This document shows positions 18,207-29,634 of a stretch of 64,000 nucleotides of DNA, piece after piece (within the stretch, counting starts at the first letter, position 1; the number at the start of each line of letters is the position of its first letter). Source of the DNA: Novosphingobium resinovorum (GTDB taxonomy: Bacteria; Pseudomonadota; Alphaproteobacteria; Sphingomonadales; Sphingomonadaceae); contig NZ_BSFC01000024.1 in the NCBI RefSeq assembly GCF_027922145.1, forward strand, positions 124,001 through 188,000, read 5' to 3'. The notes under the pieces were generated by a model. It had not been told where the DNA came from. It searched no databases and worked only from the letters and a program-made list of their open reading frames with translations. The position numbers and the translations under genes were made by a program.

Positions 18207-21200
18207 TGGCCGGCCCCGAGGAGAACAACGAAGGCATGCCGCCGCAGCCGGAAACCGAAACCACCGAAGTCGTGGTGCAACAGCCATCCCGCTGGCACCG
18301 CGTCCGTGTGAGGGCACTCAAGACTGTTGCCTTCGTGGTGCTGGGCGTCGTCGCCTTCCTTCTCGCGGTGGTTCTCGGGATCAATACGGGGCCGGGACGT
18401 CGCTTCGTCGCGGACCAGATCGCCGCGCTCGAGTTCGAGAACGGCATGAAGATCTCCGTCGCAAGGATCGACGGGTCGCTCTACGGCAAGATGATTCTGC
18501 GCGGGCTCTCCGTGCGCGACCCGCGTGGCGAGTTTCTATACTCTCCGGAAATCCGCATCGACTGGCGCCCTTTCGCCTACCTTGATAACCACGTGGACGT
18601 GCGCAGTGCTACGGCGCAACGGGTGATACTGCGCCGCACGCCGCATTTCCGCGCCACGCCGCCCAGCGACGCGCCTTTGCTGCCCGATCTCGACATCGAC
18701 TTGGGCGAGCTGCGTATCGACCGCTTCATCGCCGAGCCCCCTGTCTCCGGCCAGAGGCGCATCATGACCGTCGCGGGGCGCGCGCACATCGCCGACGGCC
18801 GTGCGCAGGTCAGTGCGAAGGGCGGCACCATCGCCATTGATGGCAAGGGTGGCGGGGACCGGTTCAACGCCGTGCTCGACGCTGTGCCTGAGCGCAATCG
18901 TCTTGGTCTCGACGTCGATTTCGACGCACCGAAGGGCGGCCTCATCGCGGGTCTTGCCGGCTTTACGCAGCCGGTCACTCTCAAGCTTGCGGGCAAGGGC
19001 GACTGGGCGGCATGGAACGGCAAGCTCGATGCGAACCTAGGCAGCGGCGAACTGGCAAGATTGGCGCTGACGGCGCGGAACGGCACGTTCGTTATCAAGG
19101 GGCCGACGCGCTTCGCCCAGATGTTCGCAGGGCCGACCGCCAGCCTTCTCGGGCCGGTCACCAGCGTCGATCTGACCGCAGCGTTCGAGAAGCGCCGCGC
19201 CAGACTGTCGGGCATGATTTCCAGCGATGCCTTCACCCTGACTCCGAACGGTCTCGTTGATCTCGGAGAAAACCGGTTCGAGAGCCTCAAGCTCGCATTC
19301 GTCCTCCTTAAGCCTGCCGCTCTGGCCGAGAACCTGAGCGGGGCGGGTCTGACCGCCGAGCTAGCCCTTGATGGCGCGTTCACTACGCCCTCGGTCAATT
19401 ACCAGCTCGCTGCAAGGCGACTGGTGATGAATGACATGGGGCTGGAGAGCCTGACCGCGCGCGGTGCGGCCAAAGTCGATGCAGGGCATATCATGATCCC
19501 GGTGGCGGCGAGGGTCGGTCGCATTACCGGCCTCGATACCGTCGCGGGAGGCAAGCTCGACAACGTCACGCTCAATGGTGACCTTGCAATCGAGGGCACG
19601 CGCATCCTGTCCGACAACATGCGCCTGCGTTCGAATCGCATCGATGCGGGGCTGATACTCGTCGCCGACGTGAGCAAGGGTCTCTATACCGGTGCAATCG
19701 ATGGCAAGATCGACAACTATCGTGTCGATAGTGTCGGTATCTTCAATATCCGCACCAACATGGACCTCAAGACCGAGGGACAGGGTTTCGCCTTGCAGGG
19801 CACAGTGCGGGCACGGTCTACGAAGCTGCTGAACGAAAGCCTGCAGACCTATCTCGGCGGTAATTTCTCGGCTTCTTCCAACCTGAAGTACGGTTCCGAC
19901 GGCATCGTGCGCTTTTCCAGTGTACGCATGAATGCGCCTCTTCTGCGGGTTACCGGAGGGCAGGGCAGTTGGTCACCCGATGGACGCATCGCGCTCGCTG
20001 CGAATGGTTCGTCGCGCCAGTACGGTGCTCTCGGTGTTCGGGTGACCGGGACCATCCGCAATCCCGATGCACATTTGACGGCGGAGCGACCGGGGCTGGG
20101 CATTGGTCTCGCAAATCTGGATGCACGGATCAAAGGTGCACCGGGTGGCTATCGCCTCGACGCCAAGGGAGATACCGATTACGGCCCGTTGCGAGCCGAC
20201 GTGACGCTCGGGCTCGGCAAGCAGACTTCGGTGCAGATCAACAGTGCCAATCTTTCCGGCGTCGATTTCGCGGGTCGTATCGTCCAAACGCCTGCCGGTC
20301 CCTTCGCGGGGCAATTGACGGCCAATGGTAACGGTATAGGCGGGCTCGTGCGGCTGGATGCCGACGGCAAGTACCAAGCGGCCGACTTCAACCTGCGCGC
20401 CAAGAACGCGATCTTCGACGGGCCAGCCAAGCTATCCGTCGGCTCTGCCATCGTAGACGGTCGTGCGGTGCTCTACGACCAGCCCTACGTCGTCGCCGAC
20501 GCGCAGATCGCCGGCACCAGCATCGGCGCGCTCGACCTAGCGGCGGCGCGCGTGCTTGTCGATTATCGCGATGGGCGAGGCAAGGCGAAGGGCCTCATCG
20601 AAGGCGTCAGCGGTGTGCCGTTCCGTCTCGGCCTCAACGCCGACATGCAGCCAGAAATGTGGCGGGTGGCGCTGCAGGGCAGGGTCCGCGGCTTGGACGT
20701 CAAGACGACCACGCCCGCCCGCATCGTTCCCAAGGATGGCACTTACGAGCTGTTGCCTACCAACATCGCGTTCGGAGGCGGCAGCCTCAAGCTGGCCGGC
20801 TCGTACGGCGAAGGCATGAAGGTGCAGAGCCGGATGGAGGGCGTCGATCTCGCCATCCTCAACGCCTTCGCCCCTGGTTACGGTATTGGCGGCAAGGTCA
20901 GCGGCAGCCTCGACTTCGAACAGGCGAGCGCAACCGCGTTCCCCCGTGCGGATGCGCGCCTGACGCTCGACAACTTCACCCGTACCAGTTCATCGACCGT
21001 AAGCCAGGGTGTCGATATCAGCTTCGTCGGCAAGTTGCTGCCGGACGGAGGTGAAGGTCGCGCAGTGTTCCGTCGTCGAGGTACCGTGATCGGCCGAATG
21101 GCGGCGAGCCTGAAGCCGCTGCCGTCGGGTGATGGTCCCTGGATGACGCGCCTGATGGATGCCCCGCTGGGCGGTGGTATTCGCTACAACGGTCCGGCCG

Positions 21201-22471
21201 AGACCCTGTTCTCGTTCGCGGGGCTGTCCGGGCAGACGCTCACCGGCTCTGTCGGGCTGGCGGCGGACTTTACCTGCCGTGTGTCCAGTCCATGCATCAA
21301 TGGCGTCGTGCAGGGGCGCGACATGGTCTATGAAAACATCGCCTACGGCACGCGCCTCAGCCGCATGGCGCTGGCAGGCAGGTTCACCGGGGATTCGCTG
21401 GAGCTGACCTCGCTGACGGCAAAGGCCGGTGACGGTAACGTCAGCGCCATCGGCCGTGTAAGCCTCGCCGCCGACGCCGGTTATCCGATGGATCTCACCG
21501 TAAAGCTCGACCGCGCGCGGCTGGCGCGTAGCGACGCCCTTTCGGCGACCGCAACGGGAAATCTGAGGCTGACCAAAGCGGCGGGCGAGCCTGCGCTACT
21601 GGCGGGTGAGATCAAGTTGCCGGAAACCCGTTACCAGATCGTGCGTGAGGGGGCCGCGCAGATTCCGCGCCTTACGGGCGTGCGCTTCAAGCCGCCGGTC
21701 GGGCCGCAGCGCATCACCGGCGACGAGTCTGCGCCTGCGGCTGCCAGCGCCTTCGCACTGATCCGTCTCGACTTGCACTTGCGCGCGCCTGAAAAGCTCT
21801 ACGTGTCCGGAATGGGGTTGGAATCTGAATGGAGTGCGGATTTCAACGTCACCGGTACCAGCGCGGCGCCATCGCTCTCCGGCGACGTCAAGCTGGTGCG
21901 TGGTACGCTGGGCTTCGCAGGGCGCTCGTTCCAGTTGAGCGATGGGCTGATCTCGTTCAACGGCGGCTCGACTATCGATCCGACCGTCCAGATCACAGCG
22001 ACCGACGACATCGAGGACGTCACCGTTAACGTGAACGTCACCGGCCGCGCAATGAACCCACAGATTGACTTCTCCTCCGATCCCAGTCTGCCGGACGACG
22101 AAGTGCTTTCCCGCATCCTGTTCGGCAGCTCGATAGCCAACCTTTCGGCCTTGCAGGCGGTGCAACTGGCATCCTCGCTCAATTCCTTGCGCGGCACCGG
22201 CGGAGGTTTGAATCCCCTTGGCAAGCTGCGCTCGGCGGCGGGTATCGATCGCCTGCGCATTCTTGGGCCGGATGAACAGTCCGGGCGCGGCACGGCCGTT
22301 GCTGCTGGCCAGTATCTGACTGACGACATCTACGTCGAACTTATCACCGACGCGCGTGGCTTTACGGCAACGCAGTTGGAAGTCAGTGTCACGAAGTGGC
22401 TGTCGGTGTTGAGCCAGGCTGGCGGCTCTGGCGTGAACAGCCTGAACGTGCGCATCAAGAAGGACTACTGA
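18206..22471 (+). CDS. tamB: TamB (AsmA-like bridge) translocation and assembly module protein
   Basis: 1421 residues. One N-terminal membrane anchor (AFVVLGVVAFLLAVVLGINT, about residues 43-62) is followed by a very long beta-rich periplasmic repeat region. The conserved C-terminal DUF490 domain contains GTSAAPSLSGDVKLVRGTLGF, DPSLPDDEVLSRILFG and GQYLTDDIYVEL. The family spans the periplasm, works with TamA and is implicated in moving phospholipid to, or inserting proteins into, the outer membrane. Its ATG overlaps the tamA stop (TGATG), and its stop overlaps the start of a small lipoprotein gene. Confidence 0.95.
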   Translation: MAGPEENNEGMPPQPETETTEVVVQQPSRWHRVRVRALKTVAFVVLGVVAFLLAVVLGINTGPGRRFVADQIAALEFENGMKISVARIDGSLYGKMILRGLSVRDPRGEFLYSPEIRIDWRPFAYLDNHVDVRSATAQRVILRRTPHFRATPPSDAPLLPDLDIDLGELRIDRFIAEPPVSGQRRIMTVAGRAHIADGRAQVSAKGGTIAIDGKGGGDRFNAVLDAVPERNRLGLDVDFDAPKGGLIAGLAGFTQPVTLKLAGKGDWAAWNGKLDANLGSGELARLALTARNGTFVIKGPTRFAQMFAGPTASLLGPVTSVDLTAAFEKRRARLSGMISSDAFTLTPNGLVDLGENRFESLKLAFVLLKPAALAENLSGAGLTAELALDGAFTTPSVNYQLAARRLVMNDMGLESLTARGAAKVDAGHIMIPVAARVGRITGLDTVAGGKLDNVTLNGDLAIEGTRILSDNMRLRSNRIDAGLILVADVSKGLYTGAIDGKIDNYRVDSVGIFNIRTNMDLKTEGQGFALQGTVRARSTKLLNESLQTYLGGNFSASSNLKYGSDGIVRFSSVRMNAPLLRVTGGQGSWSPDGRIALAANGSSRQYGALGVRVTGTIRNPDAHLTAERPGLGIGLANLDARIKGAPGGYRLDAKGDTDYGPLRADVTLGLGKQTSVQINSANLSGVDFAGRIVQTPAGPFAGQLTANGNGIGGLVRLDADGKYQAADFNLRAKNAIFDGPAKLSVGSAIVDGRAVLYDQPYVVADAQIAGTSIGALDLAAARVLVDYRDGRGKAKGLIEGVSGVPFRLGLNADMQPEMWRVALQGRVRGLDVKTTTPARIVPKDGTYELLPTNIAFGGGSLKLAGSYGEGMKVQSRMEGVDLAILNAFAPGYGIGGKVSGSLDFEQASATAFPRADARLTLDNFTRTSSSTVSQGVDISFVGKLLPDGGEGRAVFRRRGTVIGRMAASLKPLPSGDGPWMTRLMDAPLGGGIRYNGPAETLFSFAGLSGQTLTGSVGLAADFTCRVSSPCINGVVQGRDMVYENIAYGTRLSRMALAGRFTGDSLELTSLTAKAGDGNVSAIGRVSLAADAGYPMDLTVKLDRARLARSDALSATATGNLRLTKAAGEPALLAGEIKLPETRYQIVREGAAQIPRLTGVRFKPPVGPQRITGDESAPAAASAFALIRLDLHLRAPEKLYVSGMGLESEWSADFNVTGTSAAPSLSGDVKLVRGTLGFAGRSFQLSDGLISFNGGSTIDPTVQITATDDIEDVTVNVNVTGRAMNPQIDFSSDPSLPDDEVLSRILFGSSIANLSALQAVQLASSLNSLRGTGGGLNPLGKLRSAAGIDRLRILGPDEQSGRGTAVAAGQYLTDDIYVELITDARGFTATQLEVSVTKWLSVLSQAGGSGVNSLNVRIKKDY

Positions 22472-22662
22472 TGCGCGTCGGCCTGATTACTGCGCTTGTG
22501 CTTGCGGCCATTCTGGGAGGCTGCAAGCGCGAGCCGACGTTCGAGGAGCGGTATAAGGCGGCGAACAAGACGATCGTGGATCGCGCTAGGCAGATCGATG
22601 CGCAGATTGCCGCCACAGGTTCGCCGCCCCTCGAAGAAGACGGTGTCTCGCCAGAGCACTGA
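22471..22662 (+). CDS. Small lipoprotein translationally coupled to tamB
   Basis: 63 residues. A basic start, a hydrophobic stretch and a lipobox (MRVGLITALVLAAILGGC) predict cleavage before Cys18, leaving a 46-residue lipidated peptide rich in charged residues (EPTFEERYKAANKTIVDRAR). Its ATG overlaps the tamB stop (ATGA), so it is almost certainly translated with TamB. I recognise no family. The lipid anchor and location suggest an accessory part at the inner face of the outer membrane; that is inference. The frame also extends upstream within tamB without support. Confidence 0.8.
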   Translation: MRVGLITALVLAAILGGCKREPTFEERYKAANKTIVDRARQIDAQIAATGSPPLEEDGVSPEH

Positions 22663-22718
22663 AACGTCGGGTTTACTTCTGATTGCTAGGGACGCCTGGG
22701 CAAGCAGAAGAGGTCACC

Positions 22719-23036
22719 ATGCTCCCTGAAGTGAACGATCGACTGGCAGGGCGCCGCGCGGTGCTTATGCAGGCGCGCTGCCGCAAGTCGAGCTGGCATG
22801 TCTTCCCGGTCGAACTGAGTGACATCTCGCAGGGGGGCTGCAGCATCGTCGGCAGCGCCGAAATTTTTGTCCGCGATGAACCGATCCAGCTGCGAATTGC
22901 GAACTTCAAACCCATCGCAGCACACGTGCGTTGGCTGAAAGGCAACAAGGTCGGTGTCGAGTTTCGCAGTGCGCTTGCCGGCAAATTGATCGAAGAATTG
23001 GGGCGAGCTTACGGGATCCCGATCCGCACGGGATAG
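22719..23036 (+). CDS. Single-domain PilZ protein
   Basis: 105 residues. The PilZ signature is present: an arginine-rich RRAVLMQARCR near the N-terminus and ELSDISQGGCSI (D-x-S-x-x-G) about 20 residues later. Such domains bind cyclic di-GMP and act through a partner. The ATG is preceded by GAAGAGGTCACC; the frame opens 12 codons earlier without a binding site. It follows the tamB-linked lipoprotein by 56 bases and may be on the same transcript. No partner is evident. Confidence 0.85.
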   Translation: MLPEVNDRLAGRRAVLMQARCRKSSWHVFPVELSDISQGGCSIVGSAEIFVRDEPIQLRIANFKPIAAHVRWLKGNKVGVEFRSALAGKLIEELGRAYGIPIRTG

Positions 23037-23185
23037 TGTGCGGATCCGGCAGGAGCAGTCAGTTGCCCGCGGGTCTTGCTGCCAAGCGTAGCTAGCCTTG
23101 GCGCATCCATGGCCTCTTGGTTATGGGGTGCGTTAGCTGCGTTCCTCGTGAGAAAACGATGGTTGCATCAGTTTGGAGTGGAGGG

Positions 23186-23261
<76 letters not shown>

Positions 23262-23287
23262 CCACGGGTGTCCGCAGGATTGGTATA

Positions 23288-23363
<76 letters not shown>

Positions 23364-23388
23364 CCACATGGTCTTCGCGGAAACAGGA

Positions 23389-23464
<76 letters not shown>

Positions 23465-23566
23465 ACGCTACCTGTCCTCGAAGGGCCTTGCGGCCCCGCC
23501 GGTCGGCGGCGGAGAGGTCCCTATAACGGCAGATTTTTACATTGGAAGCGAAAACTTGAAAAAGTT

Positions 23567-24679
23567 TCAGCCGAGTGAGCCTCTGCCCTGATTCCAACGG
23601 TTTACCGCCATGATCGTGCCCAGGCAGATCATGTTGGTGAGCATGGAGGTGCCGCCGTGGCTCATGAAGGGCAGGGGAATTCCGACCACCGGCGCAAGGC
23701 CCATGACCATCATCAGGTTGATCATCACGTAGAAGAACATCGTCGCGGTCATGCCCGCCGCCAGCAGGCTGGAGAAGCGGTCGGGCGCGCGACGGGCGAC
23801 GCCCATGCCCCAGCCGATCACGACGGTGAACACGAAGAGGACGAACAGCCCGCCCATCAGACCCCACTCTTCCGACATGGTCGCGAAGACGAAGTCGGTG
23901 TGGGGTTCGGGCAGGTACTGCAGGTGGCTCTGCGTGCCGTTGCCGAAGCCCTTGCCGAAGATGCCGCCCGAGCCGATCGCGATCTTGGACTGCGTGATGT
24001 GATAGCCGGTGCCGAGCGGGTCGCCCTCCGGATCCATGAACACCAGCACGCGGTTACGCTGGTAATCGTGGAGCAGCGTGAAGAATGCGATCGGGGCGAT
24101 GACCATCATGGCACCGCCCGCGCCCAGGAACCACCACAAGGGAAGCCCCGCGAGGAACATCGTCACCACGCCGCCGAAGCATACGGCGGTGGCGGTGCCC
24201 AGGTCGGGCTGGATCAGCACGAACAGCGCCGGAACGCCGATCAGCACGCCCGCCGGGACGAGCCCGCGCCAGCTGGCGGTCATGGCGTGCGGCAGCGTCT
24301 CGTAGAAGCGCGCGAGCACGAGGACGATCGCGGGTTTCATCAGCTCCGACGGTTGCAACGACATGAAGCCGAGGTTGAGCCAGCGCTGGCTGCCGCCGCC
24401 GACCGCGCCGATCAGTTCGACGAGGACCAGCAGGATCAGGATCGCGCCGTAGATGGGATAGGCAGCCATCCGGAACAGGTTGCGGCTCATCCGGGCGATG
24501 ACCATGGCCATGACCAGGAACACGCAGAAGCGTACCACATGGCTGAGCGCATAAGGCTGCAGGCTGCCGCCGGCTGCCGAGTAGAGCACCGCCGCGCCGA
24601 GTCCGACGAGCCCGCAGAGCGGGATGATCATCTGCCAGGGCTGGCGCGAGATCGCCTCGGGAACGATGGAGCGGCTCAT
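23567..24679 (-). CDS. rodA: Rod-shape peptidoglycan polymerase RodA (SEDS family)
   Basis: 370 residues, a multi-pass membrane glycosyltransferase that polymerises lipid II for side-wall growth together with PBP2. Typical SEDS text is visible: VLVELIGAVGGGSQRWLNLG, LQPSELMKPAIVLVLARFY, LIQPDLGTATAV and, near the end, GLAPVVGIPLPFMSHGGTSM. The start MSRSIVPEAISRQPW overlaps the stop of mrdA by four bases (ATGA). The longer open frame upstream is mrdA read out of frame. Confidence 0.97.
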   Translation of the reverse strand: MSRSIVPEAISRQPWQMIIPLCGLVGLGAAVLYSAAGGSLQPYALSHVVRFCVFLVMAMVIARMSRNLFRMAAYPIYGAILILLVLVELIGAVGGGSQRWLNLGFMSLQPSELMKPAIVLVLARFYETLPHAMTASWRGLVPAGVLIGVPALFVLIQPDLGTATAVCFGGVVTMFLAGLPLWWFLGAGGAMMVIAPIAFFTLLHDYQRNRVLVFMDPEGDPLGTGYHITQSKIAIGSGGIFGKGFGNGTQSHLQYLPEPHTDFVFATMSEEWGLMGGLFVLFVFTVVIGWGMGVARRAPDRFSSLLAAGMTATMFFYVMINLMMVMGLAPVVGIPLPFMSHGGTSMLTNMICLGTIMAVNRWNQGRGSLG

Positions 24680-26778
24680 TGCGGCGATCCTCCGGCCCCG
24701 GGCGAAGTCGCGGGCGTAGCGGTAGGCGAGGGCGCCGGTGCCGGTCGATCGGCCTCGTCGGCAGGCTCGGGCGCGGGCGACTGCGCCTCGCTGATGGGCT
24801 GGCGTGGGTCGTCGGGCTGGTCGGCGCCCTGCAGCTTGCGGCGCTCCTCTTCCGGCGAAACCTTGGGAGCGCCGACCCCGTACTGCGCGGAATAGGCGCG
24901 GAAGCGGGCGTCGAGGCGCTCCTTGGCGGTGCCGCCCCACTTCGTCTCGAGTTCGGTGAGGACTTCCATGCCCTTCTCCTTGTCGAAGATGTAGGTCAGC
25001 ACGTCGCGCGCGATCGGATAGGCCGCGCCGGAACCGCCGCCGTGCTCGACGACCACGGAGCAGGCATAGCGCGGGTTATCGGCAGGGGCGAAGCAGATGA
25101 AGTGCCCGTGGTCGCGGTGCTTCCACAAGCCGCCTTTGCCGTTGCCGACGTTGAGGCCGACGACCTGCGCCGTACCGGTCTTTCCCGCCAGCTTGATGTC
25201 GGGGAACGGCAGGCGTGCGTGAGGGGCCGATCCGGGGCCGTTGGCGACGTCGGACATGGCCTGCCGGATATAGGCGAGATGCTCCTCGGGCACGCCGAGG
25301 GATGCCTGCTTCTCATGCTCGTGGCCGTGGATCAGCCTGGGCATGATGATCCGCCCGCTGGCGATGCGCGAGGCCTGGATTGCCTGCTGCAGCGGATTCA
25401 CGAGGAAGTAGCCCTGTCCGATCGTGGCATTGACCGTGTCGAAGGTCTGCCATTGCTTGTCGTACTTCTTGAGCTTCCAGGCAGGGCTCGGGACCGTACC
25501 GTAGGACTGGCCCGCGACCGGCAGCGGGAACTCCTGACCAAGGCCGAGCCGCTTCGCCATGGCCGCGATCGGATCCATGCCGATGCGCTGGGCGAAGTGG
25601 TAGAAGTAGACGTCGCAGCTCTGGTAGATGCCCTTGGCCATGTTGACCTGGCCGTGGCCGCGCCGCTGCCAGCAGTGGAACACGCGGTTGCCCACCCGCA
25701 GGCCGCCGCCGCAGAAGACGCTTTCGTTTGGATCGAGCCCGGCCTCCATGAACGACAGCGCCACCATCGGCTTGACCGTGGAGCCCGGCGGATAGAGCCC
25801 GCGCAGCACCTTGTTGCGCAGAGGCACGTGGTCGTCGTCCGACAGCATCTTCCATTCGAGGCGGCCGATGCCGTCGGAAAAGCTGTTGGGGTCGAAGCTG
25901 GGCATCGACGCCATCGCGAGCACGTCGCCGGTCTGGCAGTCCATCACGACGACGGCGGCCGACTCGGGGCCGATGCGCCGGGCCGCGTAGTCCTGGATCG
26001 CGGCGTCGATGGTCGTCTTGATGGTCTTGCCCGGAACATCCTCGCGCGTGTCGAGGTCGCGCACGATGCGGCCCGAGGCGGTCACCTCGACGCGCCGCGC
26101 GCCGGGAGTGCCGCGCAGATCCTTCTCGTAAAATTTCTCGAGCGCGTCCTTGCCCAGCTTGTAGCCGGGCGTGAGCAGGACGGGGTCGTGGTCCTTCTCG
26201 TACTCCTCGGCCGAGGCGGCGCCGACGTAGCCGATGAGGTGGCCCACAGAGGGGCCAGTAGGGTAGAAGCGCGAGTAGCCGCGCTGGGTGACCACGCCGG
26301 GAAGGTCCGGCAGGCGCACGCTGACCGAGGCGAAACGCTCCCAATCCAGGCGGGATGCGACCTCGACAGGCGCGAACCCGTGCGAGCGGTCCAGCTTGTC
26401 CTGCAGGTCCTGCATCGCGATCGGCGTGAGCGACAGCAGCTTGCCGAGTTCGGCGATGGTGCGCTCGGGATCGCTCATCCGCTCGGGGATCACGTCGACC
26501 CGGAAGTCGGCGCGGTTGGAGGCGAGGGGCTGGCCGTGGCGGTCGAGAATCCAGCCGCGACGCGGCGGGATCAGCGACAGGTTGACGCGGTTGCTCTCCG
26601 CCTTGAGCTTGTACTTCTCGTTCTCGAAGACCGAGAGGTACGTCATGCGCGCGGCGAGCAGGCAGCCGATGCCGCCCTGGATGCCGCCGACGACGATGGT
26701 GCGCCGGTCGAAGCTGTTGCGCAGGGTGCCGTTGGTGACGTGCGGGGCGCGGATCAGACGCCTGAAATTGAACTTCAT
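24676..26778 (-). CDS. mrdA: Penicillin-binding protein 2 (elongasome transpeptidase)
   Basis: 700 residues. A single N-terminal membrane segment is at about 28-48. The dimerisation (pedestal) domain follows with RGWILDRHGQPLASNRADF at 74-92. The transpeptidase domain has the active serine in PPGSTVKPM (Ser333, Lys336), SCD as the second motif and KTGTAQ near residue 537. The Pro/Ala-rich tail after about residue 655 is probably disordered. It crosslinks peptidoglycan in lateral wall growth. It sits 10 bases after mreD and overlaps rodA, forming mreC-mreD-mrdA-rodA. Confidence 0.97.
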   Translation of the reverse strand: MKFNFRRLIRAPHVTNGTLRNSFDRRTIVVGGIQGGIGCLLAARMTYLSVFENEKYKLKAESNRVNLSLIPPRRGWILDRHGQPLASNRADFRVDVIPERMSDPERTIAELGKLLSLTPIAMQDLQDKLDRSHGFAPVEVASRLDWERFASVSVRLPDLPGVVTQRGYSRFYPTGPSVGHLIGYVGAASAEEYEKDHDPVLLTPGYKLGKDALEKFYEKDLRGTPGARRVEVTASGRIVRDLDTREDVPGKTIKTTIDAAIQDYAARRIGPESAAVVVMDCQTGDVLAMASMPSFDPNSFSDGIGRLEWKMLSDDDHVPLRNKVLRGLYPPGSTVKPMVALSFMEAGLDPNESVFCGGGLRVGNRVFHCWQRRGHGQVNMAKGIYQSCDVYFYHFAQRIGMDPIAAMAKRLGLGQEFPLPVAGQSYGTVPSPAWKLKKYDKQWQTFDTVNATIGQGYFLVNPLQQAIQASRIASGRIIMPRLIHGHEHEKQASLGVPEEHLAYIRQAMSDVANGPGSAPHARLPFPDIKLAGKTGTAQVVGLNVGNGKGGLWKHRDHGHFICFAPADNPRYACSVVVEHGGGSGAAYPIARDVLTYIFDKEKGMEVLTELETKWGGTAKERLDARFRAYSAQYGVGAPKVSPEEERRKLQGADQPDDPRQPISEAQSPAPEPADEADRPAPAPSPTATPATSPGAGGSPQ

Positions 26779-26788
26779 GAGCTGGACT

Positions 26789-27343
26789 TCATCGCATGAC
26801 CACGAAGGGGGTCAGGCGAAGGCGATCCATCAAGGCCACGAAGCGGCCGACGAGCGGGTAGATAATCACGGAAATCACGATCTGGGGCACGATCACATTG
26901 AGGGGGGCGCAAGCACCGGCGATGTTCGACACGCCGAGGCAGAGCACGATATACGCCACGATGAGGCCGATCGCCACCAGCCACTCGGTCAGGAAGTTGC
27001 GCCAGGGCAGACGTGTCTCGACATGGTCCAGAACGATCGTCGACAAGGACCACAGCAGCACGGCGGTGCCGAACGGCGATCCCGAGAACAGGTCGTCGAA
27101 CAGGCCGAGCGGGAGTCCGGCCCACATCGGCATCAGGCCGGGGCGCAACTGCCGCCAGGCGATGAACATCAGGAAGCCCAGCGGGGGCAGGACGGGCGCC
27201 GACGCGATCAGCACCCAGCCCGGCGCCAGCGATCCCAGCATTACCGTCAGCCACGGAACCCCGCCCGCGATCGTACGCGAGGGCTTGCGGTTGATCCTCT
27301 GCTTTACGACCGTGTCGTTGCCGGACAGCAGCGGCACGATCAC
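26789..27343 (-). CDS. mreD: Rod shape-determining membrane protein MreD
   Basis: 184 residues with about five hydrophobic segments, including APVLPPLGFLMFIAWRQLRP, FGTAVLLWSLSTIVL and LVAIGLIVAYIVLCLGV. The pattern, length and place (directly after mreC with a four-base overlap, before mrdA) identify MreD, whose sequence is poorly conserved. MPMWAGLPLGLFDDLFSGSP matches the family's most conserved stretch. Confidence 0.92.
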   Translation of the reverse strand: MIVPLLSGNDTVVKQRINRKPSRTIAGGVPWLTVMLGSLAPGWVLIASAPVLPPLGFLMFIAWRQLRPGLMPMWAGLPLGLFDDLFSGSPFGTAVLLWSLSTIVLDHVETRLPWRNFLTEWLVAIGLIVAYIVLCLGVSNIAGACAPLNVIVPQIVISVIIYPLVGRFVALMDRLRLTPFVVMR

Positions 27344-28224
27344 TCGCTCCCGGGCGCGGGTTCGGCGGGAGGCGGCGGGGGCGGCGGTGCCCAGGCGCGC
27401 TCGACGACGACGTAATCGGTGTCGGACGGGTTGCTCAGGACCCGCGCCATCGCACCGTCGCGCAGCAGTTCGGTTATGACCGCCAGCGGTGTGCCGGGGC
27501 GATAGAGTCCCCCCGAGCCGGAGGTGACCATCACGTCACCCTTGCGCAGCGGATTGAGGCCGAGGTTGACGAGTCGGATGCGGATCGTGCCGTCGCCGTG
27601 TCCTTGCGCAAAGGCGGGCACGCCGTCGCGCGCGCGGCGCACCGGGACGATGCTTTCGGTATCGGTGATGAGCAGCACGCGCGCGCTCGACATGCCGACT
27701 TCGAGGACGCGCCCGACGAGGCCCATCGGCGAACGGACGGGCATGCCCTTTACCACGCCCTTGTCGGTCCCCGCGCCCAGCGTCGCGAAGCGGCGGGTGC
27801 TGGCGCCGGTGGAACTGACCAGCCGCGCATAGGCGACCGGTCGCCCATCGTCCTCGCGCAAGTCGAGCAACTGCTTGAGGCGGCGGTTCTCGGTTTCGGT
27901 GGCCTGCGCCCGCGCGATGCGCACCTTGGCTTCGGCCAGTTCGCGTTCCAGCCGGGCATGCTCGCGTCCCGAGAGGAAGAAGCCACCGATCTCCGCCATG
28001 AAGTCCTTGCCAGCGCGCCGCCCGCCGGCGGTCGCCTGCGCAGGCGACTCCGTCAGGTCCGAAGCGGCACCGCGCAGCGCCGAAAACGCATTCGGATTGA
28101 CCATGGAGACGACGAGCAGACCCAATCCCACCACCGCGCCGAGCACGCCGGCGGTGTACTGGAAGAACGTCGAATATTGCGCCCTGCGCGAAAAGCCGGA
28201 GCGCCGATTGGCTGGCGGTGCCAT
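27340..28224 (-). CDS. mreC: Rod shape-determining protein MreC
   Basis: 294 residues. It has one N-terminal membrane segment (VLGAVVGLGLLVVSMVNP), then a coiled coil (ARLERELAEAKVRIARAQATETENRRLKQLL), then two beta-barrel domains with RFATLGAGTDKGVVKGMPV and NPLRKGDVMVTSGSGGLYRPG. It ends in a proline run (PPPPPPPAEP). It is a periplasmic scaffold that links MreB to PBP2. The gap to mreB upstream is 103 bases; mreD overlaps its stop. Confidence 0.96.
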   Translation of the reverse strand: MAPPANRRSGFSRRAQYSTFFQYTAGVLGAVVGLGLLVVSMVNPNAFSALRGAASDLTESPAQATAGGRRAGKDFMAEIGGFFLSGREHARLERELAEAKVRIARAQATETENRRLKQLLDLREDDGRPVAYARLVSSTGASTRRFATLGAGTDKGVVKGMPVRSPMGLVGRVLEVGMSSARVLLITDTESIVPVRRARDGVPAFAQGHGDGTIRIRLVNLGLNPLRKGDVMVTSGSGGLYRPGTPLAVITELLRDGAMARVLSNPSDTDYVVVERAWAPPPPPPPAEPAPGSE

Positions 28225-28327
28225 GCGCCATGCACTCCTGTCATTCCCGCGCGGCGGTCCGGTGCAGGATATCCGCCGCGCTTTTCAAGGAGCCCGCACC
28301 TCGCACGGCGCGTTGCTCCCTATTCGA

Positions 28328-29374
<1,047 letters not shown>

Positions 29375-29634
29375 CTAAAATCCGTTTCTTACCAATCGTT
29401 TGCCGAATCACTCTCGACATCGACGACCGGGGGTTGCGGGTAGGAGGGCTCCCCTTAGCCCATCGATTCGCGAAAGGCCAAAATTTTGTTCCCGATTCCG
29501 GGGGGAAACGCTCATCGCCCGTCTCGAATTAGCGCCGTTTCGTCGCTAGTTTGACCTGCTGCCGCACGATGCGTCCATGACGCCTTCAACGTTCGCATTT
29601 TGTCGAGAAGCCCCCAATCTTTGTCGAGACCCTG

